Below, piece after piece: positions 22,975 to 51,779 of a stretch of DNA of 64,000 bases. The notes beneath the pieces are model-generated. The model was not told the origin of the DNA and ran no database searches. It worked only from the letters and a program-made list of their open reading frames with translations. Source of the stretch: Homarus americanus (lineage: Eukaryota > Arthropoda > Malacostraca > Decapoda > Nephropidae); the NCBI RefSeq assembly GCF_018991925.1, contig NW_024753828.1, positions 2,652,014 through 2,716,013 of the forward strand. Reading direction: 5' to 3'. Each line of letters begins with the position of its first letter. Position 1 is the first letter of the stretch. A program made the position numbers and the translations under genes.

Positions 22975-24330
22975 ATTTTGAGGAGTTGTCACAAAAACTA
23001 CTTGATCACCAGACCTCACACCATAGTGACTTATTGGTGCATCATCACAGGAAACAAGTTGACTTACTCTGGACTTAAGGACTGAAACAAATGTGAGTGA
23101 AAGACAAAAGGACTGAACTCTGTGGAGGCAGGGTTGTGGGCGTTGTACAGTGATTTATTTTTTCACTTGGTTGATCCACACCAAATGTTGGAGCTTTTGT
23201 GCAAGAGGTTGGTTATTGTGCACGCTCAAACTATAAAGCCAAAGCTCTTTTTTGTTTTAAGTATATTGTATATATGGTGTATGTGTGTGTGCGCACGTGC
23301 GCGCATCTTGTAAAATTTCCTATTTCGTTCTGGGCTGATGAGAGACGACGGCTTACTGGTGCTAATATTTACCTTAAGGTAAGTTCAAGGATGATCTATA
23401 TGTATGAAGCACCCATCTTATTATGACTTGAATACTGCATCCGCCTCGTAGATAAGCCTGTGTTTAGGAGTGACTGAGGTGTGGAAATCCGTCAGAGGCA
23501 ACGAGGAGTGGATGGAGGAGTGGGGGATGAAAAGTGATGATTTTGTAGCGCTGTTGTCACCACACACGAAGGGGAACAGCTTCGATAATTGTTTATAATA
23601 ATTTACTAAACACTTCTTTTCTTCCTTAGTCTCCCCCCATAGAAAATGGGAACAGAACAGGAGAATGAAGGCGGGATAAATATAGAAATGATCCTACATA
23701 AAATAGTCAACAAGTGATCGCTAACCTTTGATCCTTAATAATGGAACCATGAAAATATTTGTGTCCAACATAAATATTCAGTAAACATTGTCGTAACTCC
23801 TTATCAGTATATTTTGGTCTAGAATATCATAAAACAAAGGTTGGTGTCAGGAGCAGTAGAAATAAGATACAAAGATTATTGGTAAAAAAAAAAACACCGT
23901 CCCTTGCCTTGCTGCCCGTAGCACCATGGTCAAAATACACGCCGCACGACCAGGGCACAGGAGCCGTGGGGCGGTGGTGATGGCTCCCTCGCATGTTGAC
24001 GGACCAAGTTATCTTGCCCCGACAGCCTTGAACCACATTCATATCACTGCCAAAACTGGGTTACAGAACAGCATGTTGTGGAGCGTACCGGGCCAGGAGA
24101 GGGAGGCGGGCGTGGGAGGTAACCCAACACTATTATCAGACAATTTTATACGCAAAGTTGTCATGAACCTGTCCAGAGAACAGACAGACAGACTTGTGAT
24201 CCAGCCAATTAAATATTTTACAATCCTGAGCATAAGCTAACTTAACAGTGGCTTATTAAAATAATGATTTAATAAAGTTTCGGATTTGAGTATCACAACA
24301 TAAAAAAAAATAATTTACGTCAGCTGGCAC
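22975..24330. other. Non-coding stretch, no gene recognised
   Basis: AT-rich sequence with a short GT/GC tract at about 23,280-23,305. Frames of 60-104 codons here show no recognisable domain. Confidence 0.5.
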
Positions 24331-24384
24331 GTGACCGATCACTCACTGTAATGACAACGTGTCTACATTCCACTCTCCTACACC

Positions 24385-24570
24385 CTCACGAAATATACCA
24401 CCCTCCCAGTACACCACCCCAGCACACCACCCCAGTACACCACCCCCTGACACACCCCCCAGCACACCCAGTACACCACCCCCCAGTCTCCAGTACACCA
24501 CCCTCACCCCCCAGCAGTACACCACCCCCAGTGCACCACCCTCCCAGTACACCACCCCATTGCGCTCCCC
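24385..24570. repeat. CACCACCCCAGTA low-complexity array
   Basis: About 15 loose copies of a 10-16 base unit, CACCACCCCAGTACAC with variants. It accounts for the Pro/Thr-rich plus frames and Gly/Val/Trp-rich minus frames. Confidence 0.9.
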
Positions 24571-24904
24571 GATCAACATGTGACTATTTGCTTTATTTGT
24601 CACCTTTTATCAAAATTATTTAATATATAATATTAAATTTATATTAATGATTCAATCATTGCCTAATTGTTTTAGGGAAAAATAAATTTTCTGCAATTTT
24701 CCCAATTTTTTTTTCAACCAATAAATTTTAGATCTCAAAATGTAGTGAGACGTGAATATTTTGAATAATAAAATCAGCAAAGTAAGCCAATGCATTTGGT
24801 CACACACAGGACACTTCCGGCCACTGTCTTAACCACGGCTAACACAGATTTATCCCAAAGTGTGCAGTTGTAAATTGTCTTTTACCTTGCATGCAGTATA
24901 TATT

Positions 24905-25195
24905 TTTTTGCTGAATCTGTTATTTTGCAAAATGACCGGCATCTATATTGGGAATTTTGCAAAATAACTTGCAAACAGACAACGTAAACTAACCTAACCT
25001 TATGGTTAGGACAGGACATAGTCCAAAGAAAAAAAAAAGAACAGTCACTTAACTGTGTATCGAGCTACACGAGCCATCCTAACCTAACCTTATTCAACCA
25101 TAAGGTTAGGTTAGTTTGGGTTGCCTGTAAGTTATTTTGCATGTCGGTCTTTTGCAAAATAACCGATTCCACAAAAAAAAGTAACATATAATCAG
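24905..25195. mobile_element. Foldback element with TTAGG-like repeats, copy 1
   Basis: The outer arms pair TTATTTTGCAAAATGACCGG (left) with CGGTCTTTTGCAAAATAAC (right, inverted). Inner arms carry AACTAACCTAACCTTATGG on one side and CATAAGGTTAGGTTAGTTTG on the other. The middle holds CACTTAACTGTGTATCGAGC followed by GAGCCATCCTAACCTAACC. A homologous copy is at 40,690-40,975. Confidence 0.7.
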
Positions 25196-26066
25196 TACAG
25201 TTTGTTTTAATCACCCTTCCTCCCCAGCAGCTGATGTACATTAGTACAGTATTATAAAGTGTGTATAATTAAAAGTTATCTCTCTTATTTACGTTTTCTG
25301 GTTTTAAAGAGTATAAAATATACTCTCACCAGTTTTCTATAGATTTTCACGTCTGTAGGTACAAATGGTGGGTTGTATGTATGGTTGATGTGTTAAGATG
25401 GGTCCACTTGGAAAATTTTGGGTGGTTATAAGGCTTTTGTGGGCTAATGCAACACAGCCTCGGACACTTAATTTTCACTCAGTTATTTAAGTATTTGAAA
25501 GATAATTAATCTGTACAGGGTTAAGATTAATGCCATTTGTTTGATATGCCAAAACATTATATAAGAAGTATCGGGTACATAGGGATTAGAATAGTGTAGT
25601 GTTTGGGTGTGGTGGGCCCGCTTCTCCAGGTAGCCACAAGGGGGTTCCCCGCAGGTGCACGCAGGTAGGGGGAGGGTCTGTATGGAGACGACCACATTAC
25701 TACACAGCTCATGACGTGTGACGCAGATGATGTGTTTAGCAGGGTTGTTCCTTGATACTCTTGTGTTTCATACACATCCTGTTGTACCTCATTAATTCAC
25801 CTTTTATCAGACATTTTGGTATTAATATAAACTACTTATAAAGTATACATTATATCATATACACAACTTATACAGTATGAAGTATATCATATGCAGTTTT
25901 AAAAACAAATGTATCCATTAGGTTTGGTGAATATACTTCGACATAAGGCCTCACTTCTCTTAGATAAAAGATAGAGTGAGCTTATATAAGTAAATGTACA
26001 ATTGTGTTACAGTAGACGTTAAATACTAGTGCTTGTTGTAATGCTAACTGTATTGTCTGTCAACAG

Positions 26067-41137
<15,071 letters not shown>

Positions 41138-41918
41138 CTTGCATCAAGTGTCTTTCCCCCCCCTCCTTCAGCTCACACCTGACATGATAGGACCTCATGG
41201 AAATGAGACAAAACCTAGTAGCTAAAGAAGTGGTTGTTTAGGAATGTTCCTGATTATATTACATTAGTAAAAGAAACACTGATTTTTGCAAATTTTCTTG
41301 TGAAAATACTTTGAATTGTCGGTGTCATTAGAGGTAAAAGGTTTTATACAAGTGAAATGTATGTGATAATGGATTGTTACAAGATCTTAAAACCTAGCGT
41401 TTTCTGACGTTATTTGGATTTGAGAAAATATTTTTATGCTGTAAATAGTGCCCAAAGTTTCTCAGACACTCATTCAGATCACAAAATTCATCTCCTCAAA
41501 CTTTTTGATGTGACTGGAGTTTTGTTCTCCTTCATGACAAAACTGCCAGGTTGATTGTGAGTGCATCAGTGACATTTATAAAATATTACACTTTGTTAAT
41601 ATTGTTGTCCTGAAAGAGAAATGTGCTGGTGCTACAGGGAAACTCAGAGGATAGCTACATATTTTCCTGTAGGGTGAAGGTCATAACTATCAGGGAAATC
41701 AAGTTTTAAGAAGAGAAGAAACCAAGAGGTGAAATGAGGGATGTACACTTGAGTATGTTTACACAGAGGTAAAGTATATAGAAGAGAATGACACATGAAT
41801 TACATTATAAGGCAAAAGGTAAGTACAAGAAAAATTATCAAAATGTTGCCCCTATAGTTATTAAAGATAAAAGTCTGAGTAATGTTACTAATAAATAAGA
41901 ATCACTTAATATACAGTA
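41138..41918 (+). other. Btk29A: Probable 3' UTR of Btk29A
   Basis: Follows the stop codon and has no recognisable element until the MITE at 41,919. AATAAA at 41,890-41,895 could be the polyadenylation signal, with cleavage just before the MITE. Transcript ends would settle the limit. Confidence 0.4.
41890..41895 (+). terminator. Candidate polyadenylation signal AATAAA
   Basis: First exact AATAAA I see downstream of the Btk29A stop codon, about 750 bases away. AT-rich sequence makes chance matches common. Confidence 0.3.
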
Positions 41919-42736
41919 CAGTGCAACTCCTTTTATCTGAACTCAACGGTACCAGTGATGGTTCAGATACCTGGACGTGCCTACAAGAACATGCAATAAT
42001 TAAAGTTACATCAAAATTCGGTTCGGCGATAGCTTGACCCACTGGGAACGGATAAAAACTTGGGATGATGTGGCTGGTGAGATGGAATGTTGCCATTGTT
42101 ATATGTAATAAAACTTTAAAAGTTATGAAATAATCATTACAGTACTGTAATGTGGCTTAGAAATAAAGAAAACATTATATCAAACTATAAAATAAGAAAA
42201 ATGAAGAGCACGAGTGTGTATGTGCGGGAAGTGAATGTACGTATGTGTGGACTCGTCGAGGCAATGGGCTGTAACTGTGTTCCCAACTCACCAGTCGCCA
42301 TTCACCCGGCCCGTGCTCCCTCCTCCCAATGTGATATCAGCATACTGTACACACACACAACACGTCTCAGAGTCAGCTGGTGGACTGCCTGATTGAATTG
42401 TATTGCGTCACTTAGAGGATGGTTTAAGTGTGGAAGGAGCTATTTTTTTTTTTACATAAAATATGTGCTGTTGTATTTTATATGCTGTGTATCAATTTTA
42501 TTATTTATCATAGCATGGAATTAGGGCCAACACCTTCCACCAACCTAAAAAGCCTGGCATGCTTGCAAACAAAGCAGTTACAACGCCACTGGTGGCAGAC
42601 ACGAGCGAATGACTTCAATTGCATTCAGATTGTTGGACTAAATTAGAATTTTTAACCAAATGGGACCAATGGGGACAAGAGTTTGAATACCTGAGAGATT
42701 CAGATAGTTGGAATTTGGATAAAAGGAATTGTACTG
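41919..42736. mobile_element. 818-bp Tigger-like element with TA target duplication
   Basis: Left end CAGTGCAACTCCTTTTATCT and right end (inverted) CAGTACAATTCCTTTTATCC, both flanked by TA. The interior from 42,085 (TAGAAATAAAGAAAAC, then GAAGAGCACG) is homologous to the interior of the element at 60,838-61,856, so they are related. Confidence 0.85.
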
Positions 42737-43049
42737 TAAATAAAAATTATATTTATCTTGTTCTACATAAATGACTGAGCATGTTTGTGTACTATTTCTT
42801 CACATACTGTATATCAAAAAGACAGATCTGTAATATTTTAAAATTTAATATGCCAAGTTATTCATATCAATGCTTCCAAAGTTTTATTACGTTGAGGAAA
42901 GGCAGGGCAAATGTTGGACACAGAGTGATGCTGGCACTGTCGGTCATAACTCAGTTTAGAAATGATGGAACCAGTGAGTCAGCACTTGCATTATGTTGTA
43001 TTTGGGTGGATGCATTTTCCCACCTATGTAAGGTTAACTAGATAACATA

Positions 43050-44275
43050 AACTTGGATTTCAGCTTCATATCACTCATTTTTATAAATCTCTACCAGACA
43101 CATCCTCACCAAATCATTTAATTATCCCTCTTACTGTTCATGGCTTCAGAATGACTGAAGTTTGGAAATAACAAGTTTTCTGTACTGTATGATGTTATCT
43201 CGTTGATTTTTGTACTTCATATTTGTAAGAGCCAATATGAATCACCAAATATTGCTTGGTTCTCAGTTAAGAACATTGTGTCAATTAGGCAGTAAACTAT
43301 TACATTCTTAGTGGTGATATATAGTCTCAGCTCGCACAAGCCACCATTAAGTACAGTTGTACAATTTGAGTATATAGAGATCCTCAGTAAAACCAAGCTA
43401 ATTTATTTGTCCATCCTTTTGCCATGTCTTTGGTCTGAGGTCAAAACAAACTTGGGAAAGTTTGTATGTACTGTATCATAATTTTTATACGTACCATACT
43501 CACTCACTGAATACTATTCAATCTTTTTAAAGTATTTTGCATTTTTATATTGGTATTTGTGGTGAAAGTTTAAATGTAAATGACATGCATATATACTGCT
43601 TGTCTGGTAATGTGTTTATTTTAAACATTGAAAATCAAAATGACACTTTGTAATATAAGGTGTTCCACCGTCTCCCTGTTAGGTGAAGACTTTGACCCAA
43701 TGAAATACTCAAGCATTTGGCCACTTTTTTGTCATAATATGCTGAGCCTTCTTGTATTATGCTGTTAGAAGTAACACTGGAAATGAATTGCATTATATAA
43801 GTTTTGTTAATACAGTAAATACTGTTTAATTCCCCTAAGGTTGACAATGTGAGGACGTCTAGGTTAGGTCTTCACATAGGCAAGAATTCATCATTCTTTA
43901 AGACTTTCATTGGTTTTTTTGGGGGAGGAGACTTTAAAGTATTTTATTTAAATATATAAAATGAATAAGAAAATATTACTGTAAATGTTAATCGTGAATT
44001 AAGATTTATTTAATTTATAAGATAAGTAAAATGGTGCAATTATGTTTTGATATACAGTACACTAGCATAAGTCTAATTTGCTAATGAAACTGTCATAGTC
44101 TTTTACTTAGCCCTGAGGCCTAGTTAAGTTGCAATATTTAATTTATTTCTGAGTTACTGTACTTAAATTCTGCTGGATATCACCAGAGATGATATAACAA
44201 AGATCGGTCAAGTAATGAACATCAAACGTAATTTGTATAATTTCAGTACAGTTGCTCTGCTAATGGATGATCACA
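43050..44275. other. AT-rich intergenic stretch
   Basis: No gene, repeat array or paired terminal repeats recognised. Confidence 0.5.
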
Positions 44276-44277
44276 TA

Positions 44278-46261
44278 CAGGTAAACCTCTATTTACGATA
44301 TCCCAATATAAGATAATTCGTGTTAATGATGCTGATGTATTAATACCACTTCCCTATTTGCGATGTAAGCAAACTTGCATAAACAATACAGGTATTCGTC
44401 ATCACGCCAAGTCGACATATGCAACGCCTCACTCACTTCATTTGTCAGCTGAGGCGTCATCTACTCAAATACCAACTCATGGCCATCTGGTGAACTACAG
44501 TCCAGGCATTGTTCTTTCTTGGTTACATGTGTATAAGAAATGAAGCTCAATGTTTATCGGTCATCATCGGTGTTTTTTTTATTTTTTTAACACCTTACAT
44601 TGTACAGATACTCTGTTTTAGTGACTATGAAGTTCTTTCACTCTGATCCCCCACACAGACAATGGGTGTGGTAATCTGACATTGCATCAAAAGGTGAGTA
44701 ATATGAGACCACTAGTCCTTCCACCCCACCTCCACTGATCCCCTACCACATCTTCAACACAAGAGTTGAAAGATGTAAAAAGTGATTTCAATTATGTATT
44801 ACATTCAAGAGATTGGGCAGTATACTACTGTAGGCTCAAGACAACAGTAGTAATATACATTATTTTGTTTATTTATAATATATTGTACATGTACAGTGGT
44901 GTTTGCTTAGATAAATACACCTCTTGTATCTGTCCATATGAGATGCGTCATTTGGACTCGGGGAAAACACCGGAGAATTCCACTGTGACACTCGCACACA
45001 GAGCTCCACTTATGAGGCACCTCACACGCCTGTATCATATAGATTTTCAGCTTTTTATATATATTTATTTAACCAAACTCTTAGATATATTATTCAGGAT
45101 TATTTTAGTAAAAAATGGCATTTCTAACTAAAATGGAACTGATTTTACAGACATTTTTTATGCTTTTTCATAAAAGAATCAAGTCCCCAACATTATATTG
45201 TCAAAATATTTTGTTTGAGGATCTCTTATTGGAAATGTCTCGTAGAAAATTTATTCAGGTTCATTATGGTATCAAATTCATCTCTCTAACCCAATTGGAA
45301 GTTTAGAAGAGGTGCTGTGAAGTAATGAGGAAGGAGAGGGTGAAGCGACCATCGGGGGAGAAAAGTGACCGCGGGGACACCCCCAAAAGATTAACATTCC
45401 ATCCAGTGCTTATCACCCAAACTCCTACCTATTACTCATTCATGATACATTAGTGTTTATTTGTTATTAATTAGTAAAGATACATTACTGTAAGAATCTC
45501 TGCTTAATGATACCTGTATCCTTCATATACAATACTATATACAGTATCTCATAGGTACAAAATAATGTAATCAGAAATGCATCATACATATACTGTATGC
45601 AATGGTACCAAATTCATTTCTCTAACAGAAATAGAGTAGTTGTGAAAAAAAGTTTATAAACTTTGTTCTGCTAGCCATAAATATATTTGCTACTTAACTT
45701 TTGTCCTTCTTCAAATTATCTTCGGGTCATGAGACACACTAATCCCCCACCCTGACACTGGGTGACCTGACGTATGAGACCATCCCACCCCACCTTCACC
45801 TGAAATTGATCACATCAGCCCATCACAATATTTCTTACGTTTTTCATAAAATAATCGAGTCCCCCATCATTATTATCGTGTATTCGTGACTGAAGCGAGC
45901 AATGTAACTGTGAAAATGTCTGGCAAGCATTTTGCTCACCATCTTTAAGGCCAGGACAAAAGCTACACCTCCAGTCCCCACTCTTCAGACTCCCCAAAGT
46001 CTGTGTGGGACTCAGGTTGATGTCTCCACTCCACCTTGAAGAGGACATGTGATGATGACTAGACTTCTTAATGATGTGGCGAGTGTTGTTTGTGTTGTAG
46101 TGTTAGTAGTATTCTAGTTTTTTTTTTTTGTGGTACCTACTGGTGTCTGGCTAGGAACCTATCACATTGAACCCCATGTTACAATGAACCTGATTTACAA
46201 TATTCTGACCTGCGTTGGGGTTTTCAGGACCCCAACCCCATCGCAAATAGAGGTTTACCTG
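44278..46261. mobile_element. 2.0-kb TIR element with TA target duplication
   Basis: Left end CAGGTAAACCTCTATTTACG and right end (inverted) CAGGTAAACCTCTATTTGCG, with TA on both sides. The interior is AT-rich and has two diverged copies of a phrase around CAAATTCATCTCTCTAAC (about 45,270 and 45,609). A shorter copy in reverse orientation lies at 35,040-35,904. No transposase is recognised. Confidence 0.8.
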
Positions 46262-49200
46262 TATTACACTTATCATTTAATTTTTGTTTTGTTTGGAAAT
46301 TGATTTGTGCTAGCAAGATTTACTACCTGAAAATCCCAGCAAAATATTTCAGAAAATAAACTGAAGATGACGTTTTAAAAGCTTACAATTTACCACCCTT
46401 TAAGGAGTTTTGTTATTGACCTTACAGCAACCCATTTAAGATTGAGGTTCTGGTTGGTTTCATAAATTCACACTTGCTGACCTTATCTGATATGTAACCA
46501 TCTACCGATATATAAATTATCATGTATTATACCACACATTTTATGTAGACCAAGAAATTAATAAATGCAAGATAACATACAGTACATTCTCTATATTCCA
46601 GTCTATAGAACTATTAAAATATATTTAAGATTGTTGTGAGGGGAATGTAACAGTAATATGTTATTTGATTAGTTTTTATAAATGAATCCTAGTAGCTCTT
46701 TATATCTGGTTACCATATTTGTATTGCTACATTTAAAATCACATTCTTCCACACACCTGTGCAGTACAGTATATGTTTTCAGCTGTAGACCTTTACTGAT
46801 CATAAGATATTTATATGTTGCCAGGATACAGTATAATTCTGTCTGAGAAAAATAAGTGCTTGATGAGGTGTACTGTACTTGTATGGTTTAATATCCGCAT
46901 ATTGTAAAATAGCTATAGCCCATGTAACAGTAAGAGCAGCTATATGCTGAAACTACACAATACTGTAAACACTTTCTTTTTCAGAATAAGTATAGTTTAA
47001 TCCCTTGTGTACAGGTTCCCCTCTGATCTGAATAAACTCCTCTGGCGTTAGCCAAATAAAATACAGGTATTAAAAGTGTTGTCCCCGTAGTGAATGGGTT
47101 AACAGCTCATGCTGATAAAATTACTTTGACTAATATTTCTTAATACTCAAAAAGGTATCATAATATACCTGGTTATCAGTGATGCAGCAGGCTTTTTTCC
47201 AAGCATTTCAACAATGCAACACAAATATATTGGTATCAAAGTAAAGTACCCCATGTAATACAGTATTAGACAGATACATGAGCACAAATGTGGACTACTC
47301 CATTTGGTGTGTGACGGTAAAAGTGTGCTTTGGTTGTCATTGAGGGTTAAAAAGAGAATAAAAAATAAATTGGCATTTTGTGGCTCATATTTGCCTTATC
47401 TTCAGAAAAAAAGCAAAATCTCTTATTCTCACACACACAAAATAGTTTACAGTACAAAATTGACTGGCCATTATAGAACACATCATCTTATTTGCAAAAA
47501 TGGCATAAGGTACTGGTAACAGCATAAGTAACATTACCAGGGGAAGTGAAGTCTGACTGATCTTTAGATCTTCAGTGAAGCCCATTAATTTTTGTTAAGT
47601 TACATGGAAACAGTTTTTTACTTTGTCATCTTGTTATTCATCCAAATGTAGGTTATGCATGTATGTAATGTCACCTAGACTTTTTCTTTTGTATAGGGGC
47701 ATTTTATAAGGTTAAAATCAGTGGCTTAGTCTAATATGATGGTGTTTTTATATACTGTATACATTAATAGTTCAGTTCAGTTGGTCATGGATGCCTTCTT
47801 TTTAGTGGTTTATGAGGTTGTTGGAGGGGAGAAGTCCCTTTCTGTCTGTCTTCCAGTGTTGTTTTTCATTGGCATCTCGTACACAGCTTCCCTGTACTGC
47901 TACATATTACCAAGCCAAGCAGTTTTTTAATCTTCGCTGCTTTCCATTTAAAAGCCTTAATTAAAATCCTAGTTTTCAAGGTCTTCTTGTAAATTTTTCC
48001 TTAAATACAGGGTGGGGTTTTTTATACTCAAGAACCCTAAATAATTCCAATACTCTAGGCTAAGAACTATATCGGTTAAGAACCTAGAATTTTGCAGGAA
48101 GATGTAACATGACCTGAGAATTATCAGGTATCACACGATAGAAAATGGTGCAACTACTGAATCTATGAGTACAGTAAAATGGTTCCATTGACCATACAAA
48201 ATATGTACCATTATTTAATGTTCATTTATTTTATTAGTTTGATCTGCATGTATATGATCAGATGCAAAAAGCCCTACTGAAGAAAAAGAAAAAGAAATAC
48301 CTTAAATTTAAGTAAAGTGTATCAAAATGATTTTTTATGAGCTAGAAACCTCACATACATTTACAGTGCTCATGAAATTGCGGTGCTGGATGAGACCAGT
48401 GTTTCCATACAACTCACACAGAAAAGCCTCGTCTGTAGAAAATCTCCAGTATTCCCTCTGCCAAGTACAGCACAGGCACTAATAAAGCAACACAATACAA
48501 AGTGTTAAATACTCTCCACACAAACATTTTGTGAATTATTTAATGATGAGGTGAGGAAATGGGTGCAATAATCACCGAGTTTATTGCATTAACCTTTAAG
48601 TACTGTAATTAGTACAACATTCTTTTCTTTTGTGAGCAATAGAACCAGTACTTACTTTAATACTGTACACAAACCCCATTTTTAGGATAGGATGATATAA
48701 ATATTTATATAACATTTATGTATCAGTCATGTACTTATGAAAACAAGTGGGTTCAAGAATGGGTTCAGCACATTATGATACTGAAGTGACATGTCTTTCT
48801 GCAGTTTTTATAAAGCATTGTCCTTTTTGAGTCAGCATTTATTGTGGCATTAACCGCCACCAGTCTGCCGTGGTTGTAGTATCAACAGTCTCAGTGATAC
48901 CATAGTTTATACTGTAATAATTACCTGTGGCTCCTAGAGTTATATTGAACATGTGATGGCAATATTTTCAATTTAATTTTTGGCTTTTTTTGTGCACACA
49001 GGAATTTGGCCCAAATTATTTGTAATGATTTAGTACTGTATTTAAAAAGCTGTCTAATCACAAAATAGTAAACCAAAAAATATATGTAATCAGTATTATT
49101 GATCACTATCATCTTTAATACAATTTATATTCACCTTGATTATATCAGAAGCCTTATTTAAGGGTAATAATTGTAAAAGGCTGTCTTTCATTATGTGAAC

Positions 49201-49325
49201 AGTATTGCTTTTATAAATAAGTAAATTAGTTTGAGGCAGAATAAGTGACTCTTTTATGTCAAGGTGAAAATGAGTTCTGTTAATTAGATTCAAAATTTCT
49301 CTGTAACCAACCTCTGTACCTAATG
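46262..49325. other. AT-rich intergenic stretch
   Basis: No gene recognised. CAGGTTCCCCTCTGATCTGA at 47,013 may be a solo TIR end. The longest frames (about 65-71 codons) show no domain. Confidence 0.5.
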
Positions 49326-49561
49326 CAGGGGCGGATTCAGGACTTCAGGTTAGAGGGAGTGCAACTATTTAATGTCAGTTGCTGATGGCTCAATGCAATG
49401 AATTAGGTCAAGGGATATTGAGCTTCTTTGGACCCCATAAGCCATACGTGCAAATTGAACCAATAAAACAAAACTTCCAATAGGAGGGATTAAACTTCAA
49501 TAAGAAATTAAGGGAGGGGATGCACCCTCCATGCCCCTCTCCCAACATAAATCCGCCACTG
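49326..49561. mobile_element. 236-bp MITE flanked by TAATG
   Basis: Left end CAGGGGCGGATTCAGGA and right end (inverted) CAGTGGCGGATTTATG. The 5 bases TAATG occur on both sides. The ends resemble hAT-type MITEs, though the flank repeat is shorter than the usual 8 bases. Confidence 0.6.
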
Positions 49562-50402
49562 TAATGCAATCATTCCAATTTGGTTAGCTTTATTTTTATG
49601 GCACACTGGTGCCATGTAGCTGATAGCTCTATATGCAGTATTTGCACAAGTTATGATGGCTGTCATCATACTGTAATTAACAATATTATGGACATTGGTA
49701 AGTTTACTGTCATCATGCATACCATCAGTGAATACTCTACGTATATGTAGATTCATAAATTTTGTTTGAAAATAAGATTTTTTTTTCTTCAAAATCTCAT
49801 ACATTGTACACTATATTTTGTGTAAAAAAAATTCTCCAGATTGTATTTTGCACAAAACTGCCAGTCCCATGAAATAGCTCAAGCTTCCCCCATTTCTCAC
49901 TGCTGGTATAACTGGAGTGAATGTTAAGCAATGTTATCATTAGAAGTCATTTAATTTATGTTTACTGCTTAGAATCATAAAAATGAATTGCAAAGTACTT
50001 ATTTCATTCCCAGACGACTTTACTGTTGTCTGGTGAGCTTGGCATTCCAGGTTTGAATAATCAATGGATGATCTTCAGCCGTGGTGTACTTAGTGAAAAT
50101 GTGTGACCTAATGCATAAGGGTGGTAAATGCCAAAAAAGTATTTTTTTATACATAGAATTAGGATATTATGGTGATATCAATATTCAGTGGATATGTTTA
50201 AGTGATTTTTGTAAAAATGTACAGTATATAAATTTTAAATATTGCATTATCTTTTGGCTGTCACTATCAAAATTAACATAATCATCAATAAAAGAGTATA
50301 TACACAGAGATGATGTATATGATTAACCATTCAAGAAATGTTAGGAAAATAATGGTAAATTTTTACTTGAGTAGCGAAGGAACACTTGTACTACTGTATA
50401 AC
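49562..50402. other. AT-rich intergenic stretch
   Basis: Nothing recognised. Confidence 0.5.
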
Positions 50403-51199
50403 CAGTGGTCCCTCGGTTAACGAGCACAATTTGTTCCAGATGGTTGCTCGTTAACCGAAACCTTTGATTCAATGGGTTTTTGGTTAATTGGTTCCAACTC
50501 GCCAAAAATTACATACAAACTAAAAAATGCAGTAAAGTACACTTACTTTGAGGTGTGCATGTAGAAGGCTCCTGGTTGATGATGATGATGATGGGAATTA
50601 GAATGGGGGTGGAGGAGAAGGGAGAAGAGAAGGCATTGGGGTGGAAGAGAAGTCACCCCATGCTGCCATTTCACCCATAAAATTTTAGCTCTCTTGGTGT
50701 AATTCAAGATTATTTTCTTTAAATCAATACTGCACTGCATTATATATTGTCAATATGTAAAATAAACTTCAGAATGACCAATAATTGTACTGTAAAAATG
50801 TAAAAATAGTTTATGTTCAAGAGAGTCTGAAGCAAGATGCTTCCTCCTCTGAGCAGGGACACACACTGACGCCATTTTGGGTGTGTTGTGTGGCTGTTTG
50901 GCACCTAAAAACTATTTCCCTGTACTTCAATTATGTTAAATAATTGTTAAAATGACTAAAAACTTTAATACAGTATAAGACTTGGGAAATTATTGAATAG
51001 TACAACCTTCTTGATATTTACTCAAATGGTAACGAATTTAAGCCCTAAAACCGATTACTGTATTGGCGGACTAATACTACAGCTGGTGAGCAGGCGAAAA
51101 CATGTTGAGAAAAATTTGTAAGGAATTCGTTAACCAAAGTGAAGAATCTTATGGAGGGTAATTCGTTAACCGAGGTGCTCGTTAACCGAGGGATCACTG
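50403..51199. mobile_element. About 800-bp Tigger-like element
   Basis: Left end CAGTGGTCCCTCGGTTAACG and right end (inverted) CAGTGATCCCTCGGTTAACG, with extra GTTAACGA pieces inside each arm. TA follows the right end. On the left TA is two bases away, perhaps from later mutation. No transposase frame is seen. Confidence 0.8.
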
Positions 51200-51779
51200 T
51201 ACTTGTGGGTATATTTTAAACTGAAGTGCTCAACATTGTAACTAACAGTTAAAAGCCTTTAAAGTTGAAAGAAAGTCCTAACTAAAGGCTTTATTTTTAA
51301 TAGTAATCAGCAAGAAGGAAAACTTGGTAAATCTCAGTAGGAGCTGTAATTAAAAGTGAGCAAGAATCTGGTTGCCATTGGAAGAAATGCATACTAATTA
51401 GGGCTGGTGTTCTTTTTCACGTTCAGAAATAAGATGGAGATCTTATTTCTGTTTCATATTTCTTGCATCTATTTTTCCTACATTTTACTCAAGTGCATCA
51501 CTTCTGTCACATCCTGCTTGCTTCTTTATCTTATATAAAAGAATTTTTTTAATGCAGAATATCACAATCAAATCCATTCCCTAAAGCTCAACAAAGGTCA
51601 CTTGGTATCATCTCAAAATTTAGTAGTAGGGTTCATGAAAAGTAAAGCTGAAGATGAAATGTATTTATTTGTATAGTTGGCCAAAGTGCTAAGTTCATTG
51701 AGAGTTAAGCTGTCGGCAGTAAGATGTAAATTTCATATTATAGTACAGTATACTTGCTTATTTTCACTCCTGCTTGCAT

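Noticed and set aside
24343..24603. Gly/Val/Trp-rich 86-codon minus-strand frame
   Set aside because: It is the complement of the CACCACCCCAGTA low-complexity array.
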